Shown here: piece after piece, positions 11,766 to 23,570 of the stretch
Layout: the number at the start of each line of letters is the position of its first letter
How positions within the stretch are numbered: the first letter of the stretch is position 1
Assembly (NCBI GenBank): GCA_945859605.1
Contig: OX243821.1
Coordinates: forward strand, 16,287,899-16,351,898
Reading direction: 5' to 3'
Source of the DNA: Lumbricus rubellus
Lineage: Eukaryota; Annelida; Clitellata; Crassiclitellata; Lumbricidae
DNA length: 64,000 nucleotides
Made by a program: the position numbers and the translations under genes
Notes under the pieces: model-generated
What the model saw: the letters and a program-made list of their open reading frames with translations, nothing else
What the model was told of the DNA's origin: nothing
Databases searched by the model: none

Positions 11766-12795
11766 ACTTAGAGGGTAACCTTAGTCTGCTTAGAGAGTAC
11801 AGCCTTCAAGTGTTGATATAATGGTACACAAAAGAGTTGCTGGCCAAAAGGAAATGCAATGCCACACAGTCCAAATGCAAGCCAAAGTTTATGTATAAAA
11901 ATCAGTTTCTCATTTTTCATTCATATGCCTGTTGTTAAGCATAATTTTTTCTACAGCTATAAATCTTCTGAAAACGAAAGTGACAAGTTTTTCAATAAGT
12001 ATTCCTCACCTAATTTTACAGACTTTAAGGATCGAGTACACTCACATCCGATACATATTTTAGCACGTCACCGGCTTTAAGCACACAAGATTTTCTGCTG
12101 GGAAACAATTCCTTAAACACGGCTACAGATTAAGTACACTTGCTAATCATACCACCAGCATAACATGAGTTTACCCAAGTGTACCCATCATAACATAGCA
12201 TCCCCATAAGCGACCACATCGGCATAAGTGCACCAAAGTATCTCACCATCAAGTTTAAACATCGTTTATCATACATGAAATAACAGTTGTCTATAACTTT
12301 TTGGGTACTAAACAGACCTGTGAACAAATTAAATAGCAACCTCAGCCTTCGAGTCGCAAACTAACAGAAGCGCATCAAGAAACGCTGTAAAGTACTAGTA
12401 ATGTAACAGATTGTGCAGACAAAAACAGCAGTAACCATACAAGCAACGGAACAAAACATTTATGTAGAGCCTTCAAAGCATCCTGCAATTAGCTCAGCTT
12501 GTACATAATATTGGTTACCTGACCGATCTAAACAACGGTGACTTAAATCGTACAGAAAATAAGTTTTCGGACTGAAATCAAATGAAAAAGTACGTAAATT
12601 TAAAACAAAGATTGTTTACAACGGTAAGTTCTGACACAAAAATTGCCTAATGGATCAAAGTGCAGAAGCAAGGAACCAGAATTGTCCTAAGGAACACGGC
12701 AAGCGGCGGCAAGGTATATGGCTCAATCCTCAATATTTACAGTACTTACAAACATTCTGCTTCATCACAGAACAGTGCCATAAAGTCAGAAGTAC
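11766..12795. other. Intergenic, nothing recognised
   Basis: No exon or RNA gene seen. The part at about 11930-12010 weakly resembles 13340-13440 (TTAAGCATA...ATAAGTATTC), so an old dispersed repeat may be present. Confidence 0.4.
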
Positions 12796-13076
12796 CATGG
12801 GCGCCCGTAGAAATTTTTACAGGAGGGGGCAAAGCCACGGTCAATTATTTAGCAAGAGCTTTAAAATGCCTAGCAGAGAATTAAGAACACGGTTAATATT
12901 TTTCACAGAGGTTTCCAAATGTCAATTTCTCAGTTTAACGTTGTGTATAATTAGTAACATTAGCGCTTTAGTGCAAAAATTTGTTAAACACAAAAAATAG
13001 CAGCTTAAAAAATTGGAAACCGATTTTTCTGGGAGGGGCAAGTGGCCCCTTGTGCCCCTATGTGCGGGCACCCATG
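12796..13076. mobile_element. hAT-like MITE, CATGGGCGCCCG family
   Basis: 281 bp; ends CATGGGCGCCCGTAG / GTGCGGGCACCCATG; flanks AGAAGTAC / GGAAGTAC (7 of 8). Related copies at 23571-23843 and fragments near 7475 and 15890. Confidence 0.85.
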
Positions 13077-13746
13077 GGAAGTACCTCTGTGCAGTTTACC
13101 TTAGACACGTTCAGCAGGATTTGAATTGTCCAGGAGGCTCCAACTGTCCCAATTAATTTTTAATCCATTCAGAAACTAGTTATTTTCCCATTCAAACATT
13201 TATCTTCTGGGTTAAGTTAAATCCCCATCACAAATTACATTTCACAAATTACATTGGTTCAATGTATTTCATATTTGCTTAATTAACAACAAAAACCTTG
13301 TGTTTTTTTCTCAGTTTACATTCGTAGCATGTCAATGTTTTTAAGCATAGGTTTTGCTAGAACTGTAAAGAACCGTAAATCTCCTGAAAATAAAATTAAC
13401 GAATTTCTCATTAAGTATTCTTCATTGTTCAAATATTCTAAACAAAAACCAAAAACCGAATGCACCCACCCACACCCGAATACACCCACCCACACCCGAT
13501 ACAATTTAACAAGATTTTCTGTTGGAAACACAAACAAAACATGGAAGAATTTTCCAAACCACAAATAAACTTTCACAATTCAAACCCTGGACATGCCAAA
13601 TAAATTAGCAACTACATTCACAGGAAAAACAGCAAAAAATCTGATTACGATCGCCTAATTTCAATGCAGCTCGCATCTAAGCTTCTACGCCATCATTTGC
13701 TCAGCATAAACATAATGCAGTGGAAGAAAAGCAATTCTAACCATAT

Positions 13747-14150
13747 GTGACCCGTCATAACAAAATGAGTCGCTAGGCCCTTTTTGAATATTTTAAGTTA
13801 TGTATTCCATGTTAAATAACCTTAAAAATGAGCTATTACGCATCAAAATCGACCAAATGCTTGTGGAGTTATAAATTTTTTAATCGATCAACCTGCCCAA
13901 CAGAAAATGTTGGGAAGACGCGATCTTCTGAATTTTATATAGGTTTTAAATCTTATTGGTCATTTAATCTGCACAATTAGCATTTTAAAAACAGCAAAAT
14001 GAAGTCAGTTTTAATATTTTATTGAGACATTATAGAATGTAGATTCCAAAAAATGGGAAAAATTAATAATTTGAAGGGTGAACACCTTTAAAAGTGATTT
14101 GCAGCGTTCTGCATTGTCGACTTCCGACTCATTTCGTTATGACGGGTCAC
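13747..14150. mobile_element. DNA transposon with 26-bp inverted ends
   Basis: 404 bp; left end GTGACCCGTCATAAC followed by AAAATGAGTCG, right end its near-perfect complement. No clear target duplication, so the superfamily is open. Confidence 0.75.
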
Positions 14151-14544
14151 ACACACACACACAAGCAACAACCGACCAGTGCAACAAATCAATTTCAAAC
14201 AGTCACAATAACAACAACGACAACGATCAGAACATTCCAGACAACACCGTCAACACTAGAAACAACCGTGCGGACAACAACAGCAACAACAACAGCGCAA
14301 ACAATACAATAGCACAGTTGCCGCAGTTGCCCACTATTGTCCGCATTCCCCCACGGTTATTGCCATTGCGCCACGGACAAAAGACGGGCAACTAGTCGAG
14401 AATCTCAAGTCAGTCAGACCAGGTGCAAGCAGTTTTACATGAAACAAGTTCTCTCGAAGGTCAAAGATCAGGAGCGGCAGTACAGATGATGATGATGATG
14501 ATGTGTCTGCCTCTCTTCACCATCCAACTCAGACAGATCGATCT

Positions 14545-17500
14545 CTAAACGGCGTAGCGGTGCTTAGCCATGGAACCAGTCTTCAGCATTGTGTCGGTAT
14601 GAGCCTGGAAACAGTGCATCAAACGCAAATCTCCATGGCATCAGAGCACAGTAATTGCCAACATACCTCAATTAGCAGATATAAATAAGTTTCTGATCAG
14701 TTTGCTCATGCTTCGCTATCATCATAGATTTTTAAATAAGAAATTTGGTTATTTTTGCAAGAGAATCGCTGTAGATGACCATTAAACAAGTATTATTATA
14801 GATTTATTTAACAGTCGAAAACAATGCATCAAACGCACCTGCAAATCTCCATGGCATGAGAGAGCACAGTAATGTGTGTGTTTGTGGCTTAGTTGTGAAT
14901 TAATGTGCGCAAGAAGTCAACCCTTTAATGCCGGAGGGTATAGGTTTAATACCATTAACTACCATCTCGGCATTAAAGGGTTGAACGCTGTATTCTGCAA
15001 TATTTAGCTAAATAAAATAGCTAGTACTGTAAGAAGCATTGTGTCGGTATGAGCCTGGAATCAACACAGTTGGAAACAATGCATTAAACGCAAAGAACAT
15101 GCAAATCTCCATGGCATCAGAGCAAATTGTGTGTCTGTAGCTCAGTTGCGCAAGAAGTTAAACGCTTTATTCTGTAGTAGCAAAATAAAATAGCTAGTAA
15201 TGTAAAAGGCACTTTATAAATTCTCATATATGTACAATACAATACTCAAAACAGTAAGGAAACAGTCCAATATAAAGCAACAAACCTGAGCACGATGTTA
15301 AATGCCTAATTCTGTAATAATAATAATAACTCAAACCTGTACTTTTTTCCGCGCTGGAGTTGGAAGCGTCTCTGAGTAGTGCACTTAAAGAGGGCACTAT
15401 AAAAACTCAAGAATGAAAAATAACAACGACAATTTCTGTGGTGCTGCTACAATGATGCTCAAACAAAAGTAAGCCATGTATGGCATGTAGATATTGGCAA
15501 CGCCTATTGTTCTCGATTTCACCAGAGCAAACAATTAGTGTTCATGCTGTAGTTGGGAGCGCCTCTGAGTAGAAATCTTGAAGGGGCGCTATGGCAAATG
15601 CAAGAAATAAATAAAATAAAAATTACCTGATACTCTAGAACAATGTCCGGTGGTATGTTTAACCGCTCTTTCAACATTCGCCTGAAAAGAAAATGTTGCA
15701 ACAAGTTAAATTAAGGAATAGTCAACATCGCATTTATATAATCCATCCATTCCTGAGTTTCTCTTTATCTCTCTGTTCACTCATTCATCCTTCGTCATCA
15801 CCTTTCCCTAAAAAGCATTTCAACTGAAGTTCCAAACAGAGATCCAGAACCTTAGCTAAAAACCAAAATGTTATAGTCAAAAAATAGGTGTTAATTTCCC
15901 AGAGGTAAGTGCCCCTCTTACCCCTATGCGCAGCACCCATGATTTTAAAGGAATGGACATACAGACATGATAAGCTTAGCTCTATGAGTGGAACAATATA
16001 AATATCCAAAATTTTACAATAAAGTAAACTTAAATCCTGTTTGTTTGCTACGGCCTACGTTACAGTTCGTGAGGAACCCTTGTAGCGGCATGATCACGCT
16101 AGAGCGCCATACAAATTGCCGTTATTATAACATTAGTGATAATAACAATAATAATGATAATAATAATAATAACAATAATAATAATAATATAGACAAATTA
16201 TATGGCAAAATATGTTCTGCTACAGGTCACCATATAAAATGTCGTTATCACAAATCAGAAACAGCCATTACCCAATCTGAATGTTGGCTTCGGCGTTTGA
16301 AGCGTCTTTCGTCCACACACCGAGTTTGTCTCCCTTCGTTCGGAGGTTGACGACGGCGCCACAGATCTCGTCGCTAAGATCATCGAACGCTTCACCGATA
16401 AGGCACAGCAGCTGAGAAACAACAATGCCATTGTTAATAAACAATGCCATTGAAAAAATACAATGTCGTTGAGAAATAGCAATGCCATTGAGAAACCACA
16501 ATGCCATTGAGAAATAACAATGCCATTGAAAAGCAACAATGACTGAAGGAAAGAAATTTGTGACCAAGAGCGTCCAAGCATTTCGCCAAAGTTCAACATA
16601 AATTTGTGATGGTGAAAATGAAAACCAATAAAAAAAATTGCTGAAAGTGAAACAAGATGAGCTAATAACAGAATTTTAAACACTATTCACATCCAAAAAT
16701 ACAATGAATCCCAGCTGCCATCATCCTTGTTCATTTGACGCTAACAACAGATTTTCTACAGGGCCATTAAAAACTGATAATCGGTTTAATCTGGATTTCT
16801 ACAAATGATAATTGGTCTTCTTCTTCTTCGCGTATGCTACTGCTCCAGGTCTTGTCGGAGCGTGGACCGGGATTCGGATGAATTCGGTCAGCTGGTGGCA
16901 TCCTTGGTTTCCCCGAAGGTACTCACAGGGAGGGCGCGCCCGGATTGACCCAGGCTTCGTGAACGCAGATGCCATCCTCCCCAATTGGTCTGCCACTGGA
17001 ACACTCAGATGGATGAACAGTCAAAATGCTTTTGTGCCTTTAACCCTTTAATGCCGAGCTGGTAGTAAATGGTATGGGAAATCCTATATCCTCCGGCATT
17101 AAAGGGTTAAAAAGCAGTAAAATTGCAATTAACTCTAAAGCTGGCAGTGTGTAAAGTATCCAAGTAGCTTGCTACTGACGATGCTATAGAAACTGTTGTA
17201 AATTTACAATACATAGTATTGTATTGCTGTCATCATTGTATCATATCATGATACAATGATGACAGCATCCATACGACCAATTTACATGTATACATCCAAT
17301 CCCTTGATCACTGTAACTCACTGTTTCAAGCCAGAAGCGATCGAGTTCTGCTCCTCGCTTGCGTCGATCAAGGTTGATGAGCCAACGACCGCCACGTTTG
17401 TTGTGATCGTCCTCCCACATCGGACGAACTCCCTCCTGACAAACAGAACAAAGCCATTGTCATCAAAACACAAGGCCACTGCCAATAATGATTTGTAATG

Positions 17501-20255
17501 CATCTAACAATTTATATAGCGCAGTGCACAAAAATGCAAAAACCCACGAAGAAAGTAGTTCTGAGACAGCGGGTTCCAGTTAATAATGAAGAGCATTTCA
17601 ATGAAGAGAGATGATTCCAAAGTGCAGAAGTTTGAGTTTTGGCCAAAGCAATCCTTGCTCACATCACAATGAGATCATGTTTTCCACAAGATAATAAGAG
17701 AGGAGGTTGCAGTCGGATGTTGAGCTATGTAACACGATGGATAGGTTACTTATCGCTCTAACTTCTCGACTATGAGTTACTGCTACATAACAAAAGGAAA
17801 TGTTTAGAAAGTCAAGACAAAAGGTTAGGTCAAAAGTGTAGAGTAATCTAAGGCATAGTCAAGGTAGAAAAGTAATGCAAAGTAAAATAAGACAAGATAA
17901 AGAAGGTAAGGTAAAAAAAAGAATGTAACAGAAAGGTATTATATGAAGTGCATGGTAGAGAAAAGCGATTGAAAGAATAAGGTAAACAGTAGAAACAGCA
18001 GATTAAAGAAGATCAGGAAAAGTAAGATAAAAAGGTAGGGGTGCTGGAGGTCAAGATGAAGGTAAAAGAAGTTATACAAGGTAAGTCGTGGTATTGTAAG
18101 AAAAAAATAAGACAAGGTATCTCAATTAATCAAATTGTATAATTTATTTAAATATAAAAGAACCTTATTACTAACTTTGAATACTGAGTAATCGCACCCT
18201 GGAGCAAGTTTACTTGCCGGCTGAACGTAGTTGTATAACCTATGCAAAACAATCAAAACAAATTTTATTAATTCTATATAGTATTTAACATGCAGATCTT
18301 GTACTCATTCTGTGGTAGCAACAGTGCAACATTAGGGGTATTGGCAGGGCTTTTTTAACATGCAGATCTTGTACACAAAATGTGCAGCTCTAAATGGATT
18401 TGTGCAGTTGTAAAAGCATTTCTGTACAGTTAAAACTAGCAAAAAATGGTCAATGTCCTCCGATTCAAAGTAATTTGCCTTGGAGTATGGGAAGAAAGTT
18501 GCGCAGTTCTAAAAATTCCTTAAAAACAGCCATGGGTATTGGTGCAACAGCAGGGGAAATGGGAGAGTAAGAAGTATGTTTTGTTTGTGAACAGATATAG
18601 TTCTGACTTAACAACACAAGTTCCGACTTAACAACGCAAGTTCTGACATAACAACGCAAGTTCCTACAAAGCAAGTTCCAACTTAACAACACAAGTTCCG
18701 ACTTAACAACGCAAGTTCCAACTTAACAACACAAGTTCCGACTTAACAACGCAAGTTCCGACTTACGCCCAGAAGTCTTCGACTGTGCTGAACGTTGTGA
18801 TGATCTTTTGATTGGCTGACCAGTCGTGTCTTTTGTCGTTCTTGTAATACCAGAGCGCCCAGATGCTGTGCAGAGGGTGCTTCATGTCCCGATCGCAGTC
18901 GGACGCAGTCGATGTCCGACCGCAAGCCACACTGTTGTTGTCGTCGTTGTCCATTTCTGACTGCTCCAACCTTGCCACAACCTAGAAATTTTTAATAAAC
19001 GTGTACACCAGTGATTCGCATATAGTCTACCACCTACGTTAGTTCTTTGTCACTACATGTATTGCACGTTGTCTGTTCTGTTAGTGATTAAGATTGATGT
19101 TGATTAAATAACTGCGTAACTGTATTACTATTATTACTATTATTATTATTGTCAGTTTCTACACTACTGCATGTCAGTCTGCATACATAAATTCTCTTGC
19201 CAAGTACATGTCAGTTCTCTGACACTTCATGTCCGTGTTCAATACATACATACATACATAATTATGTATACGTATATACATAAATACAGAGAACAGTTAT
19301 GGAAACCATAACATATATGTAATTAAATCCTGGAAATTACTAATTCCCAATTCGCTTCCAAAGTAAAAATAAAATTACTTGCACAAGCTTTTAAGCTTCT
19401 GGAATATTTTCCGAAACTGATATTCATGGACTACTGGTTTTGGAATTTCTAACACTTTCTATAAGATTTTTGAGAGTTGGGCAATCCATCATATTCGTGG
19501 AAGTGGACTTCGCCAATTAAAAATAGACCACGGCACACGTTTGCTTATTTCCTCGCGAAGAAATTTCCTAAGAAATTTTATGAACCAAGCAGGATTCTCT
19601 ACTCCGTGCTTGGCTGCATAGCAGAATGCAAAAAAACACACAATAAAAACACATTACAACCTTTGGTAATCCCGAAGACTGCGTGCCTGTATACAAAACA
19701 ATATGGTTGCCAACTATTTAGCAGTATTAGTTTTTACCCAACCTTCTCTAAAATAAATTGCATAAATTCAAATAGAACATCGGCGGAAAAAAATTCTCTG
19801 GAATTAGGCTTCCTTGGGCTTCATCAGTTTCGCGGGGATCTCTTTTCATGAATTTGGGAGACCGCTACACGAGTATGTCCTACGCTAACAAATTTCACCT
19901 TCCAACCAGATCACCCCAACGCTATGCGACCTTCTAAGGCTCAACAGCTGTGCCATTCTAGGCCTACTAACAGAGTGTTGTTTTGCATTTTAGTTTTGAC
20001 CACTCGTTTTTCATTCTTTAGTCCGGACGTTAACTTCCAAAACATCTGTCTCCGACACACATGCAACCTTTACCACAGGACGACACCGGCAAAAAACGTT
20101 CATTGATCGACTCGCAACAGCTTTCCAGATGAATCAATGCAAATCTTAAAATCAGATCAGATTCATCAATCAGCACAAAATAAACGACAACGATGAATTA
20201 AAACAGTTGCTGTACGAAAGTTAATAGTATTTATTACCAAAGAATCCGAAGCCAT
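14545..20255 (-). CDS. EIF4E: Eukaryotic translation initiation factor 4E, class 1
   Basis: Cap-binding subunit of eIF4F: binds the 5' m7G cap and recruits eIF4G. Seven exons, all junctions in phase: 20238-20255, 18767-18981, 18176-18239, 17322-17435, 16272-16411, 15627-15681, 14545-14604; 221 residues against 217 in human. Cap-stacking tryptophans are W60 and W106 (in PMWEDD), with E107 for the guanine; W77 in VEDFWALYN is the eIF4G contact; R161, K166 and W170 match the phosphate and cap pocket. S213 in [11 protein letters not shown] corresponds to the human Ser209 Mnk site. Class 1 rather than 4EHP, since both cap positions are Trp. Exon 1 encodes only MASDSL; it is chosen because it has an ATG, a GTAATA donor and the right phase, and is the least certain part. 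A hAT-like MITE end lies about 40 bp upstream of the ATG. Minisatellites abut the exon 2 donor and exon 5 acceptor. Confidence 0.95.
14917..14984. mobile_element. piggyBac-like micro-palindrome
   Basis: 68-bp palindrome CCCTTTAATGCCG...CGGCATTAAAGGG, flanked here by TCAA/TTGA, a decayed form of the TTAA seen at other copies. Confidence 0.75.
15004..15054 (-). other. Possible alternative terminal exon of eIF4E (duplicated acceptor)
   Basis: A second copy of the last-exon acceptor and its first codons lies 450 bp upstream of the normal last exon. After CCAG the reading frame is AHTDTM, as in the true exon, then diverges to [10 protein letters not shown] and stops at 15004-15006. If spliced it would replace the Mnk-site tail with a hydrophobic end lacking the serine. 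It may equally be a dead duplicate; no expression evidence is available. Confidence 0.5.
15346..15405 (+). mobile_element. SINE/LINE 3' tail fragment
   Basis: GGAAGCGTCTCTGAGTAGTG and the degraded GGGCACTATAAA end only; head absent. Confidence 0.6.
15546..15610 (+). mobile_element. SINE/LINE 3' tail fragment beside eIF4E exon 6
   Basis: GGGAGCGCCTCTGAGTAG...TTGAAGGGGCGCTATGG only. It ends within about 20 bp of the exon 6 donor. Confidence 0.7.
16413..16550. repeat. About 20-bp minisatellite at the eIF4E exon 5 acceptor
   Basis: Seven or so units of GAGAAAYAACAATGCCATT; on the minus strand each unit ends TTTCTCAATGG, one base pattern away from the real acceptor TTTCTCAG at 16412-16413. Confidence 0.85.
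16799..17039 (-). mobile_element. GC-rich retroposon fragment with AAG tail
   Basis: About 240 bp, much richer in GC than its surroundings, in eIF4E intron 4. On the minus strand it ends GCATACGCGAAGAAGAAGAAG. No recognisable protein. Confidence 0.35.
17040..17110. mobile_element. piggyBac-like micro-palindrome
   Basis: 71 bp TTAA to TTAA with arms CCCTTTAATGCCG / CGGCATTAAAGGG and a loop containing GGTAGTAAATGGTATGGGAA. In eIF4E intron 4. Confidence 0.85.
18345..18534. mobile_element. hAT-like MITE, CAGGGCTTTTTTAA family
   Basis: 190 bp; ends CAGGGCTTTTTTAAC / TTAAAAACAGCCATG with perfect 8-bp target duplication GGTATTGG. In eIF4E intron 2. Confidence 0.9.
18595..18764. repeat. 20-bp minisatellite at the eIF4E exon 2 donor
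   Basis: About eight units of ACTTAACAACGCAAGTTCCG. The last unit runs into the donor: minus strand GTAAGTCGGAACTTG at the junction, GTTAAGTCGGAACTTG in the units. Confidence 0.88.
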
Positions 20256-20294
20256 AATCAGCTTTACTCCTCCACTCGTAGTACTCAGTACAAT

Positions 20295-20525
20295 CAGGGA
20301 TGCCACTCTGAATTTTTAAAAAAGGTCAAATCCAGAAGAAAAAATGCTCTAAAAGGCTAGATAGAGAATCTCTGAGAAAATACATGAATATTTTTATTTT
20401 TCGCGTTTGAAATTTAAATTTCTGAGACACTTTTATTTAGTCATCCTACCGTACCAAAAGTTGCTCCTTTTCCCGCAAAAATTTCTGATGACCTTTTTAA
20501 GCGTTACATCCCAAAATTTGTAAAT
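20295..20525 (+). mobile_element. hAT-like MITE end, CAGGGATGCCACTCT family
   Basis: Left terminus CAGGGATGCCACTCTGAATTT, same family as 50057-50493; the right terminus is missing. It lies about 40 bp upstream of the eIF4E start codon. Confidence 0.6.
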
Positions 20526-21312
20526 TTGTGGGTCCGTATTCAGCATTTTTTACTTTCTCATGTCTTTTGTGCATACGGAGCGCCGTAACGCATGTTTGCC
20601 TAAAGAGTCTATTTTTATGTGTAAAAAGTCGGAAAACCGCCGTGATAAAAAAGCTAGATCCTAACACACAAAAACCTAGAAACCCAGAAAAGACCGAAGA
20701 ACCTATATCAAGGTGGGAAAGCTATGAGTGGCTTCCCCGTTCGCAGTACTCTCCACAAGCTTGCCTGCCAATGCCACAGCCAATAGGAAAACGTGATACA
20801 TTCACGAGTTTGACCAATCAGATTACGTCTTGTAAATATCTTGCGCAATGTGTAATTGAACAGTAAGGAAGTATGTACTTTATTGAAACGCCTGCAAACG
20901 CACTGCGAGAAGGATGTTATCTCATTTAATTCAGGCTATTAATTCTGGAATCATAATCATAATTTTCCAACTTTCTAAAACGCCAGGATGTTGTAGTAAT
21001 CTTGTGTGTCGTATGTCCGATTGTACGTTTGCAAGTGGAGTTACAAGAATATTTACTTACTTACTTTTGCGCTCAAGAGCCAAGCGCAGAGCACCAACTA
21101 ATTCACGAGCACTGAAGTAACTAGCATGCTGCCAACGAAGTAAAGCGAGTGGGCCTAATAATAATAGTCTGTGCAAACCCTTGGCAGTTTAACATCTCAG
21201 AAAAGTTGAGAGACACTGTTGCTTCAATTGTAATAATAAGAATTATTATTACTTAAAATGTTATAATATTATTATTATTATTATTATATTATGGCAACCA
21301 TGTCAGACCATT
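20526..21312. other. Intergenic, nothing recognised
   Basis: Upstream of eIF4E. Contains short frames without recognisable domains and an ATT microsatellite (21265-21287); no gene called. Confidence 0.45.
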
Positions 21313-21480
21313 CGTTCATTCGTGACTTTCAATAGCCTTCAGGCCAGTTCAGAGGACTACTAAGAAGCACTCCCGACTCCAGCACAGCAAATGAATAGTT
21401 TTGAGCAAGTTTCAGGAAGCAGATGCAGGTCCTGGGAAGTCCTTTCCAGACCACTTAGTCCACCAAGGAATAGACTTGAT
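21313..21480 (-). mobile_element. CR1/L2-like LINE 3' fragment
   Basis: Reverse-strand tail with CATTCGTTCATTC, a degraded AGAAGCACTCCC segment and CAGCAC...GAATAGTTTTGAG as in the copy at 1412-1830. Confidence 0.55.
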
Positions 21481-21798
21481 GGTTTTGCTTAGTTGCCGTT
21501 TGCGCAAACGGAATTAAACGCACATCCATGGTTTACTCTCACTCTCACCAGTTCATGAATCACAATACTCTGCTTTCACATTCACACAACCTTGAAATAA
21601 TTCCACGTTCTGACCTACTCACAAGAAAGGGTTTCATAACCAGCTTTACGCTTATTAACATTTCTTTTACTTTACTATTCATTATTGCTATACTTTATTT
21701 ATAATTTATTACTTCTGTGTTGTATTGCATTAGGCTATTTCTTGAAGTCCAAATACAAGTGTGCATTTGCTAATGGAGTAATAAAGGCTTATTGTTGT

Positions 21799-22012
21799 GG
21801 TGCACGGTAGTGTGGTGGGTATGTTCGTCGCCTTGCAGCCGGAGGGTTGCAGGTTCAAATCCACCTCAAGCTGCCTTGTAGAGACCTTGAGTAAGTCCTT
21901 CACTCGCAATTGCTCAGCGCTTCAGCCTGAAACTCTGATTCAGTGTCCGCACTGTAATTGGGAGCGCTTCTGAGTAGAATTCTTGAAGGGCACTATAACA
22001 AGGGCACATACA
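21799..22012 (+). mobile_element. Full-length tRNA-derived SINE
   Basis: Head with GTGTGGTGGGTATGTTCG, B box variant GGTTCAAATCC, body and GGAGCGCTTCTGAGTAG tail ending in ATAACAAGGGCACATA. Confidence 0.85.
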
Positions 22013-22028
22013 TAATTATAATACATAC

Positions 22029-22238
22029 CCGGGCTTAAAGTGTGGCAAAACGGTCATGGACGGCGTCCTGGCACTTATTTTCAAATCTCTACGCCGTCCT
22101 GCCACTTATTTGGCCAGCACACCTGACAATGTAAGGGGTGTCCTGGCACTTCTTTTGGAAAGGTAAGGGGCGTCCTGGCACTTCTTTTGGAAAGGTAAGG
22201 GGTGTCGCGGCACTTATTATTTTACACTTTTAGCACTG
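22029..22238. mobile_element. hAT-like MITE, GCTTAAAGTGTGG family
   Basis: 210 bp; ends CCGGGCTTAAAGTG / CACTTTTAGCACTG; flanks ATACATAC / ACACATAC (7 of 8). The interior repeats AGGGG(C/T)GTCCTGGCACTTCT. Inserted directly beside the SINE. Confidence 0.75.
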
Positions 22239-22524
22239 ACACATACTTACTTAGTTATATTACAGTACAACGACACATATGGTTGAAGACAACTCTGAGC
22301 TCAGCTATATCATAGACACAGACGATGCAGTAAGAAATCCAATTGGATTGAAAATACATTGAAACACAAAAACATGAAGAAGAATCTAGCAACAGATTAA
22401 TAATGAATTGCACAACAAAGATGTTGAAACACTGAAAGTGATTAAACTAACTTTTCAAACATTGATAAAACACTTAAGTTTTGTAATTAGTCCCTAAACT
22501 GATCTCAACACAATGACTAACTGT

Positions 22525-22705
22525 CAAACCAGTTTCTGACAAAAACTGGATGTCAAACCAGTTTCTGACAAAAACTGGATGTCAAACCAGTTTCTGGCAA
22601 TAACTGGATGTCAAACCAGCTTCTGACAAAAACTGGCTGTCGAGCCAGTTTCCAACAATAGCCTAACTGGCTGTCAAAGCAGTTTCTAAAAAATTGGCTT
22701 TAAAA
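22525..22705. repeat. About 30-bp minisatellite
   Basis: Five or six units of TGTCAAACCAGTTTCTGACA plus AAAACTGGA. Intergenic. Confidence 0.85.
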
Positions 22706-23267
22706 CAATTGACCAGTTTCTGACAATTACACATTAATTAATGATACGAACACTAACTAGAATAAATTCACAATAATTCTAACTGAACAGACAGCTACAC
22801 ACTTAATATTTAACAAAACTATACAAGTAATTCTGATATAATATAGTGTCCGCTTATTTACATGCTTCCGTACAGTGTTGTACCCCAACGAATTCATGCT
22901 AAGGAATTACCACAGATTATGGCAGCTGTGCAAGACGCTCTTAACCCACAAAGCACATCGACCATCGAAATGAGACAAACAATTCCTGGCAACAATGAAA
23001 TTAAAACGCTGCATTTCGCAATTAATTTAAAAAAACAAATAAAATACGACCTGTGCAAATTTCGTCTCCTGAGATCCTAACCAAAAAATGGAACCCGTGG
23101 ACAAAATCTGACATTTAAAGAACTAAATTTGTTCATTGAACATTGACTTAAAAGTCGCTTGATGCCAGCAAGCAGAAGGCCCAGCTAAAAGAAAACAGCT
23201 TTGGTTCGTGGAAGTTGAGAGATTGTCAATGAATTCCATCAAACAGAAATAAGCCGTTCTTTTATAA

Positions 23268-23462
23268 AGTAGCCTACATATAGTTCGTTTATAAAGTACA
23301 GAACGTTCGTTTATAAAGTATAGAATGTTCGTTTATAAAGTACAGAACGTTCGTTTATAAAGTACAGAACGTTCGTTTATAAAGTACAGAACGTTCGTTC
23401 TGTACTTATAATGAACAGAACGTTCGTTTATAAAGAACAGAATGTTCGTTCATAAAGTACAC
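23268..23462. repeat. About 22-bp minisatellite
   Basis: Repeated GTTCGTTTATAAAGTACAGA units, eight or nine copies, one with an inverted segment. Intergenic. Confidence 0.85.
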
Positions 23463-23570
23463 AAGACTCTGCACATACTTCAAAATTATGAGCTGCCTTT
23501 ATTCATGTTAAACCTAAAAGTTCATTACATTGGCTCAGACTTGGCGAATCTCTGAACAAATCCTAAAGTA

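Noticed and set aside
16812..17051. 80-codon GC-rich frame in eIF4E intron 4 as an exon
   Set aside because: No similarity to eIF4E, opposite strand, and a simple AAG tail beside it suggests a retroposon fragment.
18595..18764. CRISPR-like regular repeats
   Set aside because: The units are contiguous with no unique spacers, and the context is an animal intron; it is a minisatellite.
14545..20255. eIF4E2 (4EHP) class instead of eIF4E class 1
   Set aside because: Both cap-stacking positions are Trp and the N-terminal HPL...WALWYY region matches class 1.
22862..23080. 72-codon plus-strand frame as a small gene
   Set aside because: No recognisable domain, no splice partners and no neighbours; length is within chance for AT-rich DNA.
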